Below, piece by piece: positions 7,303 through 16,382 of a stretch of 36,881 bases of DNA (its first letter is position 1; each line of letters opens with the position of its first letter). The stretch lies in NCBI GenBank assembly GCA_048883105.1, contig JBHLQY010000016.1:1-36881 (forward strand), written 5' to 3'. The position numbers were made by a program, and so were the translations under genes. This DNA is from LW40-45 sp048883105 (GTDB taxonomy: Archaea; Asgardarchaeota; Lokiarchaeia; Sigyniarchaeales; SOKP01). The notes under the pieces are model-generated. The model made no database searches and was not told the origin of the DNA. It saw nothing but the letters and a program-made list of their open reading frames with translations.

Positions 7303-8319
7303 TTGTTGATTGAAAACGTTAAAAAAAGAATAGATTCATTGTTAAAAGAGGCAAAATTTGAAACTTTTTTTTTTAAAGGTACTGCTTCTAAGAGTATATA
7401 TTGTTTTGATTCTTTAGTAAAAAAAGATAATTCAGTTTTTCTCGTTAAAATATTTCCTAACATCGATAATTTAAATGATAACATTGTAAAAGCCATTAAG
7501 AAACTATCATTATTATTAAATTCAAAGCCAATTTTAATCGGAATGAAGAACCGTTATCAAGAATTAGATGATAACACTATATATATTAGAGAAGGACTAC
7601 CGTTCATAAATCTTAATACTTTAGAAAGCATTTTAAGAAGTAATATTTATCCCTACGTATTAGCGAGAAGAGGTGGTGGTGTTATATTTCTAGATGGAAA
7701 CGTAATGAAAACTATAAGAGAACAAAAAAATATTTCAAGAAAAGAAATATCTAATGAAATTGGCGTTACAAAAAGAACAGTATGTTCTTACGAAAATGAA
7801 AGTATGCGCCCCTCTCTAAAAATTGGCGAAAAAATTCTTAAAATACTTAGAAATAAGTCTATTTTCCGAAAAATAAATCTATTTGATTGGCAAATTAAAC
7901 TTCAATCAGATAAAGAAAAAACTGATGAAACTAGAGAATTATCCGAATTCGAATCTGGGCTCCAAGATATCTTCGAACATATAGGTATTTCAACAATTTG
8001 GTATAAAAAAGGACAAGTACCTTTCGAGTTATCTCTCTCTTCCAAAACTTATACTCTCGGTATAGACCAAGGAGATAATTTTTACCCTCTTTTCTCTGGT
8101 GTTTCTCAAGAAAATGAAAACGATAAAATTACCAAAATAAATATTAATAATCTTATGAAATTTGCTAATTTATTTCATAAGAATGCTCTTTTTATAGTAA
8201 ATGATGATTTTAAAATTCCAGATTTCTTTAAAAAAAGCCATATTCCGATAATTAAGTTAAAGAGTTTAGAAAGTTTGGATAACGAAGAGGAATTCGTTGA
8301 AATCTTCAAAGATAATTGA
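7303..8319 (+). CDS. archaeal XRE-family HTH transcriptional regulator
   Basis: A 338-aa protein. The N-terminal about 125 residues resemble a restriction-endonuclease-like or sensor domain (LVKIFPNIDNLNDN...KPILIG). A lambda-repressor-type helix-turn-helix follows at about 130-185 (LDGNVMKTIREQKNISRKE, then GVTKRTVCSYE) and a longer C-terminal domain after that. This matches the widespread archaeal 'putative HTH-type transcriptional regulatory protein' family. The start is TTG 7303 or TTG 7306, since no ATG is available upstream. The gene overlaps rnhB by 23 nt, so they form one transcript. It is divergent from mat, and two inverted sites lie between them. Its target is unknown. Confidence 0.82.
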   Translation: MLIENVKKRIDSLLKEAKFETFFFKGTASKSIYCFDSLVKKDNSVFLVKIFPNIDNLNDNIVKAIKKLSLLLNSKPILIGMKNRYQELDDNTIYIREGLPFINLNTLESILRSNIYPYVLARRGGGVIFLDGNVMKTIREQKNISRKEISNEIGVTKRTVCSYENESMRPSLKIGEKILKILRNKSIFRKINLFDWQIKLQSDKEKTDETRELSEFESGLQDIFEHIGISTIWYKKGQVPFELSLSSKTYTLGIDQGDNFYPLFSGVSQENENDKITKININNLMKFANLFHKNALFIVNDDFKIPDFFKKSHIPIIKLKSLESLDNEEEFVEIFKDN

Positions 8320-8998
8320 AAATAATTCTGTTGAATTAGTTTGCGGAATCGATGAAGCTGGACGGGGTCCTGTTTTAGGACCTATGGTTATTTGTGGAGT
8401 ATGCTTTATAAAACCTAAATTGATGTACTTAAAGGAAATCGGAGCAAAGGATTCTAAAAAATTAACTACGAAAAGAAGACATGAATTAGCTAAACAAATA
8501 AAAAAAAAATGCCATTCTTACGAAATTATCGTGTTATCAGCTCAAGAAATTGATGCGAGAGAAAAAAATAAGATAACGTTAAATCGACTTGAAGAACTAA
8601 AAATGGCAGAAATCATTAATAAGTTAAAACCAGGGATAATCTATTTAGATGCGGCAGATGTAGATGAAAAGAGATTCGGGAACTCTATAAAAAAATTACT
8701 AAATTATAAACCAAAAGAAATAATTTCTAAACATAGAGCAGACGATATCTATCCAATAGTCTCAGCAGGGTCTATAATTGCAAAAGATAAAAGAGATACA
8801 ATAATTGAGGAGATAAAGAAAAATTACGGAGAATTTGGATCAGGTTATCCGTCCGATAAAAGAACTATCGATTTTCTTCGTGAATGGATCAAAAAACACA
8901 AAAAAGCTCCCTTATTCGCTCGAAAAACTTGGAATACAACTAAAAAAATATTAAATGAAGAAATAGGCAATAAAAAAATTACTAATTATCTTACATAG
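8297..8998 (+). CDS. rnhB: ribonuclease HII
   Basis: A 233-aa type 2 RNase H. The catalytic start CGIDEAGRGPVLGP holds the first Asp-Glu pair. Next come KDSKKLTTKRR, the IIYLDAADVDE strand with the third acid, and KHRADDIYPIVSAGSIIAK with the fourth. It cuts RNA in RNA/DNA hybrids, for example during Okazaki fragment processing and ribonucleotide repair. The start is TTG 8297, inside the end of the XRE regulator, because no other start precedes the catalytic GIDEAG motif. The 3' end overlaps the convergent fibrillarin gene by 8 nt. Confidence 0.95.
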   Translation: MKSSKIIENNSVELVCGIDEAGRGPVLGPMVICGVCFIKPKLMYLKEIGAKDSKKLTTKRRHELAKQIKKKCHSYEIIVLSAQEIDAREKNKITLNRLEELKMAEIINKLKPGIIYLDAADVDEKRFGNSIKKLLNYKPKEIISKHRADDIYPIVSAGSIIAKDKRDTIIEEIKKNYGEFGSGYPSDKRTIDFLREWIKKHKKAPLFARKTWNTTKKILNEEIGNKKITNYLT

Positions 8999-9689
8999 GA
9001 TTTTTTTTAATAATTAGGATAATATGATTAGCAGCATATTTATGAACGTTTAAGGATTCAATTATTTCATACCCTGCTCTTTCAAGTGATTTCTTTTCTT
9101 GCTCATAAACTTTTTCCGATTTGGATATACTATCTATCGATTGAGACTTAATAGCTAATATAATTATACCTGTATCATTTAAATAATAATTAGAATTAGC
9201 TACAGCTATTTCTGCCTGGTTAGGTTGCGAGATATCTTGATATATTAATTCAACATCTGTGAAGATCGATTTAGCATAATTTTCGGGGTGTCTTGCATCT
9301 CCTAATATCGGAACTACGTTCGATCTATTTGATACGTTTTGAATTAGCTGTCTAACACTTCGCTCTGCAAATTCAACTCCATAAATGAACCCCTTTTTAA
9401 CAATATCAGAAAGATGGGAAATTGTAGTCCCTGAAGAAGCTCCCAAATATAAGCATTTTAAATCGTCTCTAAGAAAATTTGTGATTGGATTTTCCAATAT
9501 TAAAGCTGCGAGCTTACTTCTAAAAGGATCCCATTCTCTATACTCTATTCCTCTATAATCTATTAATTTTTCTCCATAGACTTTTGTTCCTGGAACTAAA
9601 TTTTTCGAATATAATTTCAAGTTTTTTGATGGTCCAGAAATATAAACGTTATCAAATTTAGGGTGATTTCTTATCTCTAAATTACTCAT
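8991..9689 (-). CDS. flpA: fibrillarin-like rRNA/tRNA 2'-O-methyltransferase
   Basis: A 232-aa AdoMet-dependent methyltransferase of the C/D-box RNP. The motif I region is CLYLGASSGTTISHLSD, followed by GFIYGVEFAERSVRQLI and the acidic GDARHPENY segment. The N-terminus (HPKFDNVYISG) is typical of archaeal fibrillarin. It acts with Nop5 and L7Ae on guide RNAs to methylate rRNA and tRNA. A GAGGT Shine-Dalgarno (plus-strand 9703-9707) lies about 13 nt before the ATG. It follows nop5 by 51 nt on the same strand, the usual archaeal pair. L7Ae is not in the window. Confidence 0.96.
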   Translation of the reverse strand: MSNLEIRNHPKFDNVYISGPSKNLKLYSKNLVPGTKVYGEKLIDYRGIEYREWDPFRSKLAALILENPITNFLRDDLKCLYLGASSGTTISHLSDIVKKGFIYGVEFAERSVRQLIQNVSNRSNVVPILGDARHPENYAKSIFTDVELIYQDISQPNQAEIAVANSNYYLNDTGIIILAIKSQSIDSISKSEKVYEQEKKSLERAGYEIIESLNVHKYAANHIILIIKKNPM

Positions 9690-9740
9690 TTTTTCTTCTA
9701 CCTCTATCTGGTCTTTTATTTTTACTTTTTTTCTTACTTT

Positions 9741-10916
9741 TCACCTTTTTTGCGTCAGTTTTTTAGGTGGTTTTGGATATTTTTTTTCTATTTCTTTTAT
9801 TTTCTCCTCTATTTCTTTCGAAAAAAGATCTCCAACGAAATCACCTGAGAAGTAATCAATTTTAGAAGCAATTCCGATTTTTCCAGCAATGATCCTTGAA
9901 ATTTTACCCCTAATCCACGGTTTACTACTTCTAATTTGTCTCCATTGAAATATTAATCCATGTTTAGGTCTTTTTTCACCAGTTTTGAGAAATCTGTATA
10001 GAGCCTTTTCAGCCCCTAATAATTGTATTCTAGATGCGGGCATATAAGCTAATTTTTTCAATCCGCCTGCTTTTGCGATTAGTTTTGCTCCTATTAACGA
10101 TCCTACAATCGAATTAAGATTTGGAGCTGATCTTTCCATTAAATCGTTTAAGTAACCTTCTAACTCTTGTCTATATGAATCTAAAAACAAAATTTGGTTA
10201 GCGTAGCCTTTTACTGCGTTAAGATCAATATTAGCACCCATCGATTCAGAAGCTTTTTTAACCAAAGCTTCAATTTGACCTTCATGTAAATCAAAGTCTT
10301 TATTTATTTTTTCAAAAGTATAATTTTCTCTTTCCCCTAAAATTGAAACCATTCTCGCTAATAATATATTATCCTCTATTACTTTATCTGTTAATTCTGG
10401 AAAATATAATCCATACCATTCTCTAAGGCGATTTGTAAATAAACTTATTGATTTTTTAATAATATCAAGAGTTTCAATAACTTGAGTTACTATGACATCA
10501 ATTTGTCCGCCTGCTTCACGAACTTTCTTTTTAATTAATTCTTCATTAATTTTTTTATATTTTGCTAAAAGATCGCTTCGCTTTTTGGATAAACCTATTT
10601 GATTGAGTTGATCTTCCAAATTAAATCTAAAATTTTTAAATTCTAACGAAAACCTCTCTAGTTTTGTTCTAAAACCCAAATTTTGTGAAGTAAATGATTC
10701 TAAATCTTTATTATCAAAAATGTATTCGTCAAAACCCGAATTTTTCAATTCTAACAAAAAATCTTCGTATTCCCTTAAAACAATACCATTTTCCACGGAT
10801 TCATAAAACTTTATTAATTTTTGGTAATCGTTGTTAAAATCTCGGAAATTTACAATATTTCCACCCTCGCCTAATGCAAACAAGCCTTCTAAAGTATCTG
10901 CGATATAACATTTCAT
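9741..10916 (-). CDS. nop5: C/D-box RNP scaffold protein Nop5 (Nop56/58 family)
   Basis: A 391-aa protein with an N-terminal fibrillarin-binding domain, a middle coiled coil (about 110-250) and a C-terminal Nop domain. The Nop domain is recognised by GSLIGAKLIAKAGGLKKLA, PASRIQLLGAEKALYRFLK and the GLIFQW segment. It scaffolds C/D-box guide RNPs by joining fibrillarin to L7Ae and the RNA. The C-terminal tail is Lys/Pro-rich. It is first in a two-gene operon with flpA. Its promoter region is shared, divergently, with pyrD and contains a perfect 14-bp inverted repeat. Confidence 0.95.
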   Translation of the reverse strand: MKCYIADTLEGLFALGEGGNIVNFRDFNNDYQKLIKFYESVENGIVLREYEDFLLELKNSGFDEYIFDNKDLESFTSQNLGFRTKLERFSLEFKNFRFNLEDQLNQIGLSKKRSDLLAKYKKINEELIKKKVREAGGQIDVIVTQVIETLDIIKKSISLFTNRLREWYGLYFPELTDKVIEDNILLARMVSILGERENYTFEKINKDFDLHEGQIEALVKKASESMGANIDLNAVKGYANQILFLDSYRQELEGYLNDLMERSAPNLNSIVGSLIGAKLIAKAGGLKKLAYMPASRIQLLGAEKALYRFLKTGEKRPKHGLIFQWRQIRSSKPWIRGKISRIIAGKIGIASKIDYFSGDFVGDLFSKEIEEKIKEIEKKYPKPPKKLTQKR

Positions 10917-10953
10917 TTTTCAAAAACACTAAAACAATTAAAAATTCTCTAAT

Positions 10954-10983
10954 AATAATGATTATAAAATTATAATCATTATT
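10954..10983. promoter_or_regulatory. 30-bp perfect palindrome in the nop5/pyrD divergent promoter
   Basis: AATAATGATTATAA (10954-10967) is perfectly inverted as TTATAATCATTATT (10970-10983) around a 2-nt centre. The palindrome contains TATA-like sequence on both strands. Its centre is about 27 nt before the pyrD ATG and about 52 nt before the nop5 ATG. It could be a bidirectional TATA element, an operator, or both. With this spacing the pyrD transcript would be nearly leaderless. Confidence 0.5.
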
Positions 10984-10995
10984 TTCTTTTAAAAA

Positions 10996-11922
10996 ATGCT
11001 AGAAACAAATATTTCTGGTTTAAAACTAAATTCTCCAATTATTTTAGCCTCCGGCATTTTAGGTGTTTCGTATTCTTCAATGATGAGAATAATTGATGCT
11101 GGTGCTGGAGCTGTTACTACTAAATCAATAGGTCCCAAACCAAGAAAAGGTTATAAAAATCCCTCGATTATTGAAATTTATCCAGGCACCTTTTTGAATG
11201 CTGTTGGTCTCGGAAATCCTGGAATTAATAATTTTTTCTCTGAAATTAAAGAAATAAAAAAATATAAGATTCCCTTAATTGTTAGTGTATTTGGAGATAC
11301 TAATGATGATTATATACAAGTTGCGAAAAAAGCTGAACAGGCAGGAGCAGATGCTATTGAATTAAATATATCTTGTCCACACGCAGAAGTTTCTTCTATT
11401 GGAATTGATAAAGAATTAACATATTCACTAGTCGCAGCTATAAAAAGTAACTTATCATCACCAATTTTTGTTAAATTAAATCCAAATGTAACCGATATAG
11501 GAGAAATTGCTTTAGCTGCTGAAAAAGGGGGTGCTGATGTAGTAGTAGCAATTAATACAATAACAGCTATGAAGATAGATGTTAATGTTAAAAGACCTAT
11601 ATTATCTCATGGAGGTGGAGGACTTTCTGGAAAAGCGATTCGTCCTATTGCGGTGAAAAAAATTTATGATCTATACAAATTATTAAAAATTCCTATTATT
11701 GGATGCGGTGGTATCTGCAATTGGGAAGATGTAATTGAATTCTTTCTAGCTGGTGCTTCTGCAGTTGAAATTGGAACCGCTTTATATCAAGGCATTGAAA
11801 TTATTTCTCAAATTAATGATGGAGTGATTAAATATCTGAAAGAAAATGGATATAAATCAATTTCCAAAATAATAGGATTAGCCCATCAATTTAAAACTCA
11901 GGAGGTTCCAGATTTTGACTGA
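10996..11922 (+). CDS. pyrD: dihydroorotate dehydrogenase, class 1B catalytic subunit
   Basis: A 308-aa FMN-dependent TIM-barrel enzyme of pyrimidine synthesis that oxidises dihydroorotate to orotate. Visible motifs are NSPIILASGILG at the N-terminus, GLGNPGI, NISCPHAEV, VKLNPNVTDI, and the phosphate-binding IIGCGGI / GASAVEIGTAL segments at the C-terminal end. The class 1B assignment follows from the overlapping pyrK electron-transfer gene just downstream, an arrangement that uses NAD+ as acceptor. The ATG is about 27 nt from the centre of a palindromic TATA region, with no clear Shine-Dalgarno, so a short-leader or leaderless mRNA is likely. Confidence 0.95.
   Translation: MLETNISGLKLNSPIILASGILGVSYSSMMRIIDAGAGAVTTKSIGPKPRKGYKNPSIIEIYPGTFLNAVGLGNPGINNFFSEIKEIKKYKIPLIVSVFGDTNDDYIQVAKKAEQAGADAIELNISCPHAEVSSIGIDKELTYSLVAAIKSNLSSPIFVKLNPNVTDIGEIALAAEKGGADVVVAINTITAMKIDVNVKRPILSHGGGGLSGKAIRPIAVKKIYDLYKLLKIPIIGCGGICNWEDVIEFFLAGASAVEIGTALYQGIEIISQINDGVIKYLKENGYKSISKIIGLAHQFKTQEVPDFD
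11901..11905 (+). promoter_or_regulatory. Shine-Dalgarno site that sets the TTG start of pyrK
   Basis: GGAGG lies inside the last codons of pyrD, 9 nt before TTG 11915. This strong site decides the unusual TTG start of pyrK and implies translational coupling. Confidence 0.7.
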
Positions 11923-12769
11923 GAATATTGTTAAAACTGTAAGAATCAAAAGAGTAATAAATGATTGCAAAGGAGTAAAAACTTTAGTTTTTAATATGAA
12001 GGAAAATAGTTTAAAACAATATAAAAAACCAAAACCAGGACAATTTGTTATGATATGGGTACCAAATATAGATGAAATTCCTATGTCAATATCTGGATGT
12101 GATGAAAGAAGCAATTGGAGCATAACTGTTAAAAATGTTGGAGAATGTACTAATGCAATTCACAAACTAAAAATTGGTGATTATATAGGTGTTAGAGGCC
12201 CCTTAGGTAACTATTTTAAAATTCCACAAGATAACTCCAAAAATATTATTTTAATAGCAGGAGGTATTGGTATAGCACCTTTGAGATTTCTTCTTTCTGA
12301 GCTTTCACACTTGAATTATCAATTTAAAATAATTCAGGGCGCTAAAGTTGAAAGCGAATTGATTCATATAGATGAATCTTCAAATTTAGATACCAATAAT
12401 TCAGAAATATTATATTGTACAGATGATGGAAGTTATGGAATAGAAGGTTTTGCCTCTGTAACATTCGAAAATCTAATAAAGAAATTTTCAGAGAAAAATT
12501 TATCTAATTGCATTGCCTATACCTGCGGTCCAGAAAAAATGATTTATAACATTTTTCAAATATGTGAAAAATATAATGTTGAATTACAAGCGAGTCTTGA
12601 AAGAATTATGAGATGCGGGTGCGGCTTATGTGGATTATGTGCCATTGATCCTCTTGGTTTATTGGTATGTAAAGATGGGCCGATATTCAAATCGCAAACT
12701 TTAAGGAAAATGGAGGATTTTGGTAAATACAAAAGAGATTTTTCTGGAAAAAAAATACCTATTGAGTAA
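11915..12769 (+). CDS. pyrK: dihydroorotate dehydrogenase electron-transfer subunit
   Basis: A 284-aa flavin/iron-sulfur subunit. The N-terminal ferredoxin-reductase-type barrel has PGQFVMIWVP and PMSISG for FAD binding. An NAD-binding fold begins at ILIAGGIGIAPLRFLL. A C-terminal [2Fe-2S] site is made by closely spaced cysteines in RCGCGLCGLC plus a fourth Cys in LLVCKDGP. It passes electrons from PyrD to NAD+. The gene overlaps pyrD by 8 nt, starts at TTG and has a GGAGG site inside pyrD. All expected cofactor motifs are intact. Confidence 0.93.
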   Translation: MTENIVKTVRIKRVINDCKGVKTLVFNMKENSLKQYKKPKPGQFVMIWVPNIDEIPMSISGCDERSNWSITVKNVGECTNAIHKLKIGDYIGVRGPLGNYFKIPQDNSKNIILIAGGIGIAPLRFLLSELSHLNYQFKIIQGAKVESELIHIDESSNLDTNNSEILYCTDDGSYGIEGFASVTFENLIKKFSEKNLSNCIAYTCGPEKMIYNIFQICEKYNVELQASLERIMRCGCGLCGLCAIDPLGLLVCKDGPIFKSQTLRKMEDFGKYKRDFSGKKIPIE

Positions 12770-12796
12770 ACTAATCTCCTTTAATAATCTGGTTTT

Positions 12797-14425
12797 ATGA
12801 AAAATATAGAAGAATTAAAAGTTGAAAAAATAGAAAAAATAGCAAGAGCTATAATTGAATATCTCGTTAAATATCCTCAAACACGTCGTTCCAAAATATC
12901 TAATCTAAAAGGGAGATTCGCGAAAAAATTTGCTTATAATAGAGTAATTAAGAATGCAACCATTTTATCATATGCTTCAGAAAAAGAGAAATCAATAATC
13001 ATCAAACATTTAAAAAGAAGAGCAATTAGGACTTTATCTGGTGTTTCAGTAATTGCTATTATGACTAAACCTCTAGCTTGTCCAGGAAGATGTATCTATT
13101 GTCCTGGTGAAGCCTCGCAGCCTGGAGTTAAGGTCGCACAATCTTATACTGGTAGAGAACCCTCAGCAATGCGCTCCATAAACTGCAATTATGATCCTTA
13201 CGAGCAAGTTCAATCTCGAATAAGAGATCTAGAAGCAATTGGACATAGTGTAGATAAAATTTCCCTTGTTCTCCAAGGGGGTACCTTTTTATCTACAAAC
13301 TTAAAATATCAAGAAGAATTCATTAAAGGAGCATTAGAAGGAGTATTAGATAAAAAAACTCAAAATTTAGAAGAAGCTAAAAAGCTTGCCGAAAAATCTA
13401 AAAGAAGACTAGTTGGATTAACAATTGAAACTCGTCCTGATTATTGTAAAGAAAAAGATATTGACAGAATGTTAAACTATGGAACTACTCGCGTCGAAAT
13501 TGGAATTCAAACTGTATATGACAACATCTACGAGTTAGTAAAAAGAGGCCATACCACAGTTGACAGCATTGAGGCAATACGTATTGCTAAAGATGCTGGT
13601 TTAAAAGTCAACGCTCATATAATGCCAAATTTACCTGGTTCAAATTATACTAAAGACTTGGAATTATTTGAAAATCTCTTCTCAAATTCAGATTATCGCC
13701 CCGATATGTTGAAAATATATCCTACTTTAGTTATAAAAGGTACAGAATTATATAATTGGTGGAAAAATGGAAAGTATATCCCCTATTCTGTTGATAAATT
13801 AGTAGAGTTAATTGCTACTGTAAAAAATACACTCCCCCCTTTTATTAGAATCCAACGAATAATGCGGGATATACCAGCATATTTAATCGAGGCTGGTTGT
13901 AAAAAAAGCAATTTAAGACAAATAATTCAAGATCGATTACAACAATTAAATAAAGAGTGTAAATGTATTAGATGTCGTGAATATGGGATAAGTAAAAGAA
14001 AAGAAATTATAGATGAAAGTACGTTTGATAATATCAAGTTATACCGTTTAGGTTACGTAGCTTCTCAAGGTACTGAAATCTTTTTATCTTATGAAAATAA
14101 GAAAGAAAACTATTTAGTTGGATATTTACGCTTAAGAAAACCTTCTGAATTAGCTCATAGAGTGGAATTAAAAGATGGAAAAACGTTAATTTTGAGAGAA
14201 ATTAAAGTTGTGGGAGAATTAGTTCCTAAAGATTTGAAACCAAATAGAGTTACCCAAATTCAACATCGTGGTTATGGAAAAATGTTAATGAATAACGCTG
14301 AAAAAATATCCGCAGAAGATTTTGACGCTAAAAAATTAGCTGTAATTTCTGGCATTGGGGCAAGAGATTGGTTTTATGAATTGGGGTATAAATTAGACGG
14401 CCCTTATGTTTCTAAAATGTTATAA
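12797..14425 (+). CDS. elp3: Elp3-family tRNA U34 radical-SAM acetyltransferase
   Basis: A 542-aa protein joining a radical-SAM domain to a C-terminal GNAT domain. The iron-sulfur cysteines lie in ACPGRCIYCPGEA; Elp3 hallmarks YTGREPSAMRSI and YDPYEQVQSR follow, then the LQGGTF and IETRPDYC barrel motifs. The C-terminal domain has the acetyl-CoA loop of type Q-x-x-G-x-G (QHRGYGK). Archaeal Elp3 acts alone to start cm5U-type modification of the wobble base of tRNAs. It sits between pyrK and gatE with short gaps, among translation genes. The first two cluster cysteines are three residues apart, one fewer than I recall for methanogen Elp3. Confidence 0.95.
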   Translation: MKNIEELKVEKIEKIARAIIEYLVKYPQTRRSKISNLKGRFAKKFAYNRVIKNATILSYASEKEKSIIIKHLKRRAIRTLSGVSVIAIMTKPLACPGRCIYCPGEASQPGVKVAQSYTGREPSAMRSINCNYDPYEQVQSRIRDLEAIGHSVDKISLVLQGGTFLSTNLKYQEEFIKGALEGVLDKKTQNLEEAKKLAEKSKRRLVGLTIETRPDYCKEKDIDRMLNYGTTRVEIGIQTVYDNIYELVKRGHTTVDSIEAIRIAKDAGLKVNAHIMPNLPGSNYTKDLELFENLFSNSDYRPDMLKIYPTLVIKGTELYNWWKNGKYIPYSVDKLVELIATVKNTLPPFIRIQRIMRDIPAYLIEAGCKKSNLRQIIQDRLQQLNKECKCIRCREYGISKRKEIIDESTFDNIKLYRLGYVASQGTEIFLSYENKKENYLVGYLRLRKPSELAHRVELKDGKTLILREIKVVGELVPKDLKPNRVTQIQHRGYGKMLMNNAEKISAEDFDAKKLAVISGIGARDWFYELGYKLDGPYVSKML

Positions 14426-14462
14426 AATAAATAATAAATTAAAATGAGAATAATGATCAAAT

Positions 14463-16382
14463 ATGGAAGAATTTGATTATGAAAAACTTGGTCTTATATG
14501 CGGGCTCGAAATTCATCAACAATTGGATTCAAAAACAAAATTATTTTGTAGGTGTCCAGCTAAATTACAAGGAACTCGAGAGCCTGATTTTACAATAAAA
14601 AGGTTTATGAGACCTGTTTTAGGAGAAATGGGAACTTACGATGAAGCTATGCTGACTGAATACGAAAAAGGTATGAGTATTATATATGAAGGCTATAATG
14701 ATGTAATTTGCACTTATGAAATAGATGAAACTCCTCCTTTTGCGTGTAATGATCAAGCTAGAAGAATTGCTCTAGAAATAGCATTGCTTCTCAATTCAAA
14801 TATTATCGAAGAAATGCATGTGTGCAGAAAAAACTACCTTGATGGAAGCGTACCTTGCGGCTTTCAAAGAACAATGATTTTGGCAAAAGATGGATTTGTT
14901 GAATTGGAGAACGGGAAAAAAATTGGGATTGATATTGTATGTTTAGAAGAAGATGCTGCCAGAAAAATAAAAACAGAAAAAAAAACAAATTATTTTAGAT
15001 TAGATCGATTAGGAATTCCATTAGTGGAAATTACAACTAAGCCAGATATTAACGATCCAGTGGAATGTCGAGAGTGTGCTGAAAGATTAGGTTTATTATT
15101 ATGGTCTACAAAAGTCAAAAAAGTTCTCGGTTCGATTCGACAAGACATTAATGTAAGTATTAAAGAAGGTACGAGAATTGAAATTAAAGGCGTCCAAAAA
15201 TTAGATTGGATACCCATTTTAATTAATCATGAAGTTTCAAGACAACTTCATCTTCTTGAAATTAAAGAAGAATTGCAAAGAAGAGGTTTGAGCGAGCATG
15301 ATCTTTCTAATAAGCCCGTTGATTTGTCAAAAATAATGGCAAAAACTAAATCTAATTTTATTACAAAAGGAATAAAATCAGGAAAAAAATTATACGGAAT
15401 CAATTTTAAAGGATTCAAAGATATATTTGGAAAAGAATTAATGGAAGATTATAGGTTCGGTACTGAAGTGAGTAATAAAGTAAAATTAATCTCTGGTTTA
15501 GGAGGAATAATTCACTCTGATGAAAATTTAAGTACATACAAATTTACTAACGAAGAAATTAAAAAAATTAAAGATCAACTGAAGTCGAAAGACGATGATT
15601 GTTTTTTATTGGTTTTAGGTTCTATAAAAGAAATCGATAGCTCAATGAAAATTATTACCAATAGAGTAAAATACGCGTTTAAAGGAGTACCCCCCGAAAC
15701 TAGAAGGGCTCTTGAAAACGGAAATACTGAATTTTTAAGAGAATTGCATGGTGGCGCTAGATTATATCCGGACACTGATTCTCAAGCAATAATAAATAAT
15801 GAAAATGAAATTAAAGTTATAAATAAAAAGCTTCCAGAATATCCATGGGATATTATAACAAATTATTCTAAAAAGTATAAAATTGAAGAAAGATTGATTA
15901 AAGAACTAATATTTACTGACAATTTAACAATATTTAACGATTTAGTTAAAATTTATCCAGAAAATCCAGTTTTAATAATAACTACATTATTAGAAACTAG
16001 AACTGCCCTTAGAAGAGATGGAAAAAATGTTGAAAATATCACTAAAACTGACTATAAAGATATTTTTATACTCTTGAAAAAGAAAGAAATTGGAAAAGAA
16101 GCCATTGAAGAGATGATGAGCTTAAAGGCAGATTCACCAGAACTTTCAATAGAACAAATAAAAGAGAAGTTAAAAATTGAAAGCATTTCTGTTGAAGACC
16201 TTAAAAAAATCATCAATGAAATTCTAAATAACAACTTAAATATTATTAATAAAAGAAAAATGAGAGCAATGGGGCCTTTAATGGGAGAAGTTATGAAAAA
16301 GGTTAGAGGAAAAATAGATGGGGCAGTCGTATCTAAAGAATTAAAAAATGCTCTACAAACAAAAATAAAGGAGCTGAATTAA
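14463..16382 (+). CDS. gatE: Glu-tRNA(Gln) amidotransferase subunit E
   Basis: A 639-aa archaeal GatE, related to GatB. The N-terminus has the family start KLGLICGLEIHQQLDSKTKLFC with the zinc-type cysteine pair and the ATP/Mg-binding kinase core (YLDGSVPCGFQRT, IKIEKGVQKLDWI-like strand around residue 245). GatE carries an AspRS-like insertion (about 280-410) and a YqeY-type helical tail (about 500-639) that holds tRNA. With GatD it converts Glu-tRNA(Gln) to Gln-tRNA(Gln), the archaeal route that replaces glutaminyl-tRNA synthetase. The gatD ATG follows its stop directly. Confidence 0.95.
   Translation: MEEFDYEKLGLICGLEIHQQLDSKTKLFCRCPAKLQGTREPDFTIKRFMRPVLGEMGTYDEAMLTEYEKGMSIIYEGYNDVICTYEIDETPPFACNDQARRIALEIALLLNSNIIEEMHVCRKNYLDGSVPCGFQRTMILAKDGFVELENGKKIGIDIVCLEEDAARKIKTEKKTNYFRLDRLGIPLVEITTKPDINDPVECRECAERLGLLLWSTKVKKVLGSIRQDINVSIKEGTRIEIKGVQKLDWIPILINHEVSRQLHLLEIKEELQRRGLSEHDLSNKPVDLSKIMAKTKSNFITKGIKSGKKLYGINFKGFKDIFGKELMEDYRFGTEVSNKVKLISGLGGIIHSDENLSTYKFTNEEIKKIKDQLKSKDDDCFLLVLGSIKEIDSSMKIITNRVKYAFKGVPPETRRALENGNTEFLRELHGGARLYPDTDSQAIINNENEIKVINKKLPEYPWDIITNYSKKYKIEERLIKELIFTDNLTIFNDLVKIYPENPVLIITTLLETRTALRRDGKNVENITKTDYKDIFILLKKKEIGKEAIEEMMSLKADSPELSIEQIKEKLKIESISVEDLKKIINEILNNNLNIINKRKMRAMGPLMGEVMKKVRGKIDGAVVSKELKNALQTKIKELN

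Noticed and set aside
7191..7496. Minus-strand open frame of about 100 codons across the XRE regulator start
   Set aside because: It overlaps the well-supported regulator, is low-complexity, and covers the divergent promoter.
14803..15217. Minus-strand frames inside gatE
   Set aside because: Antisense shadows of a gene with strong family motifs.
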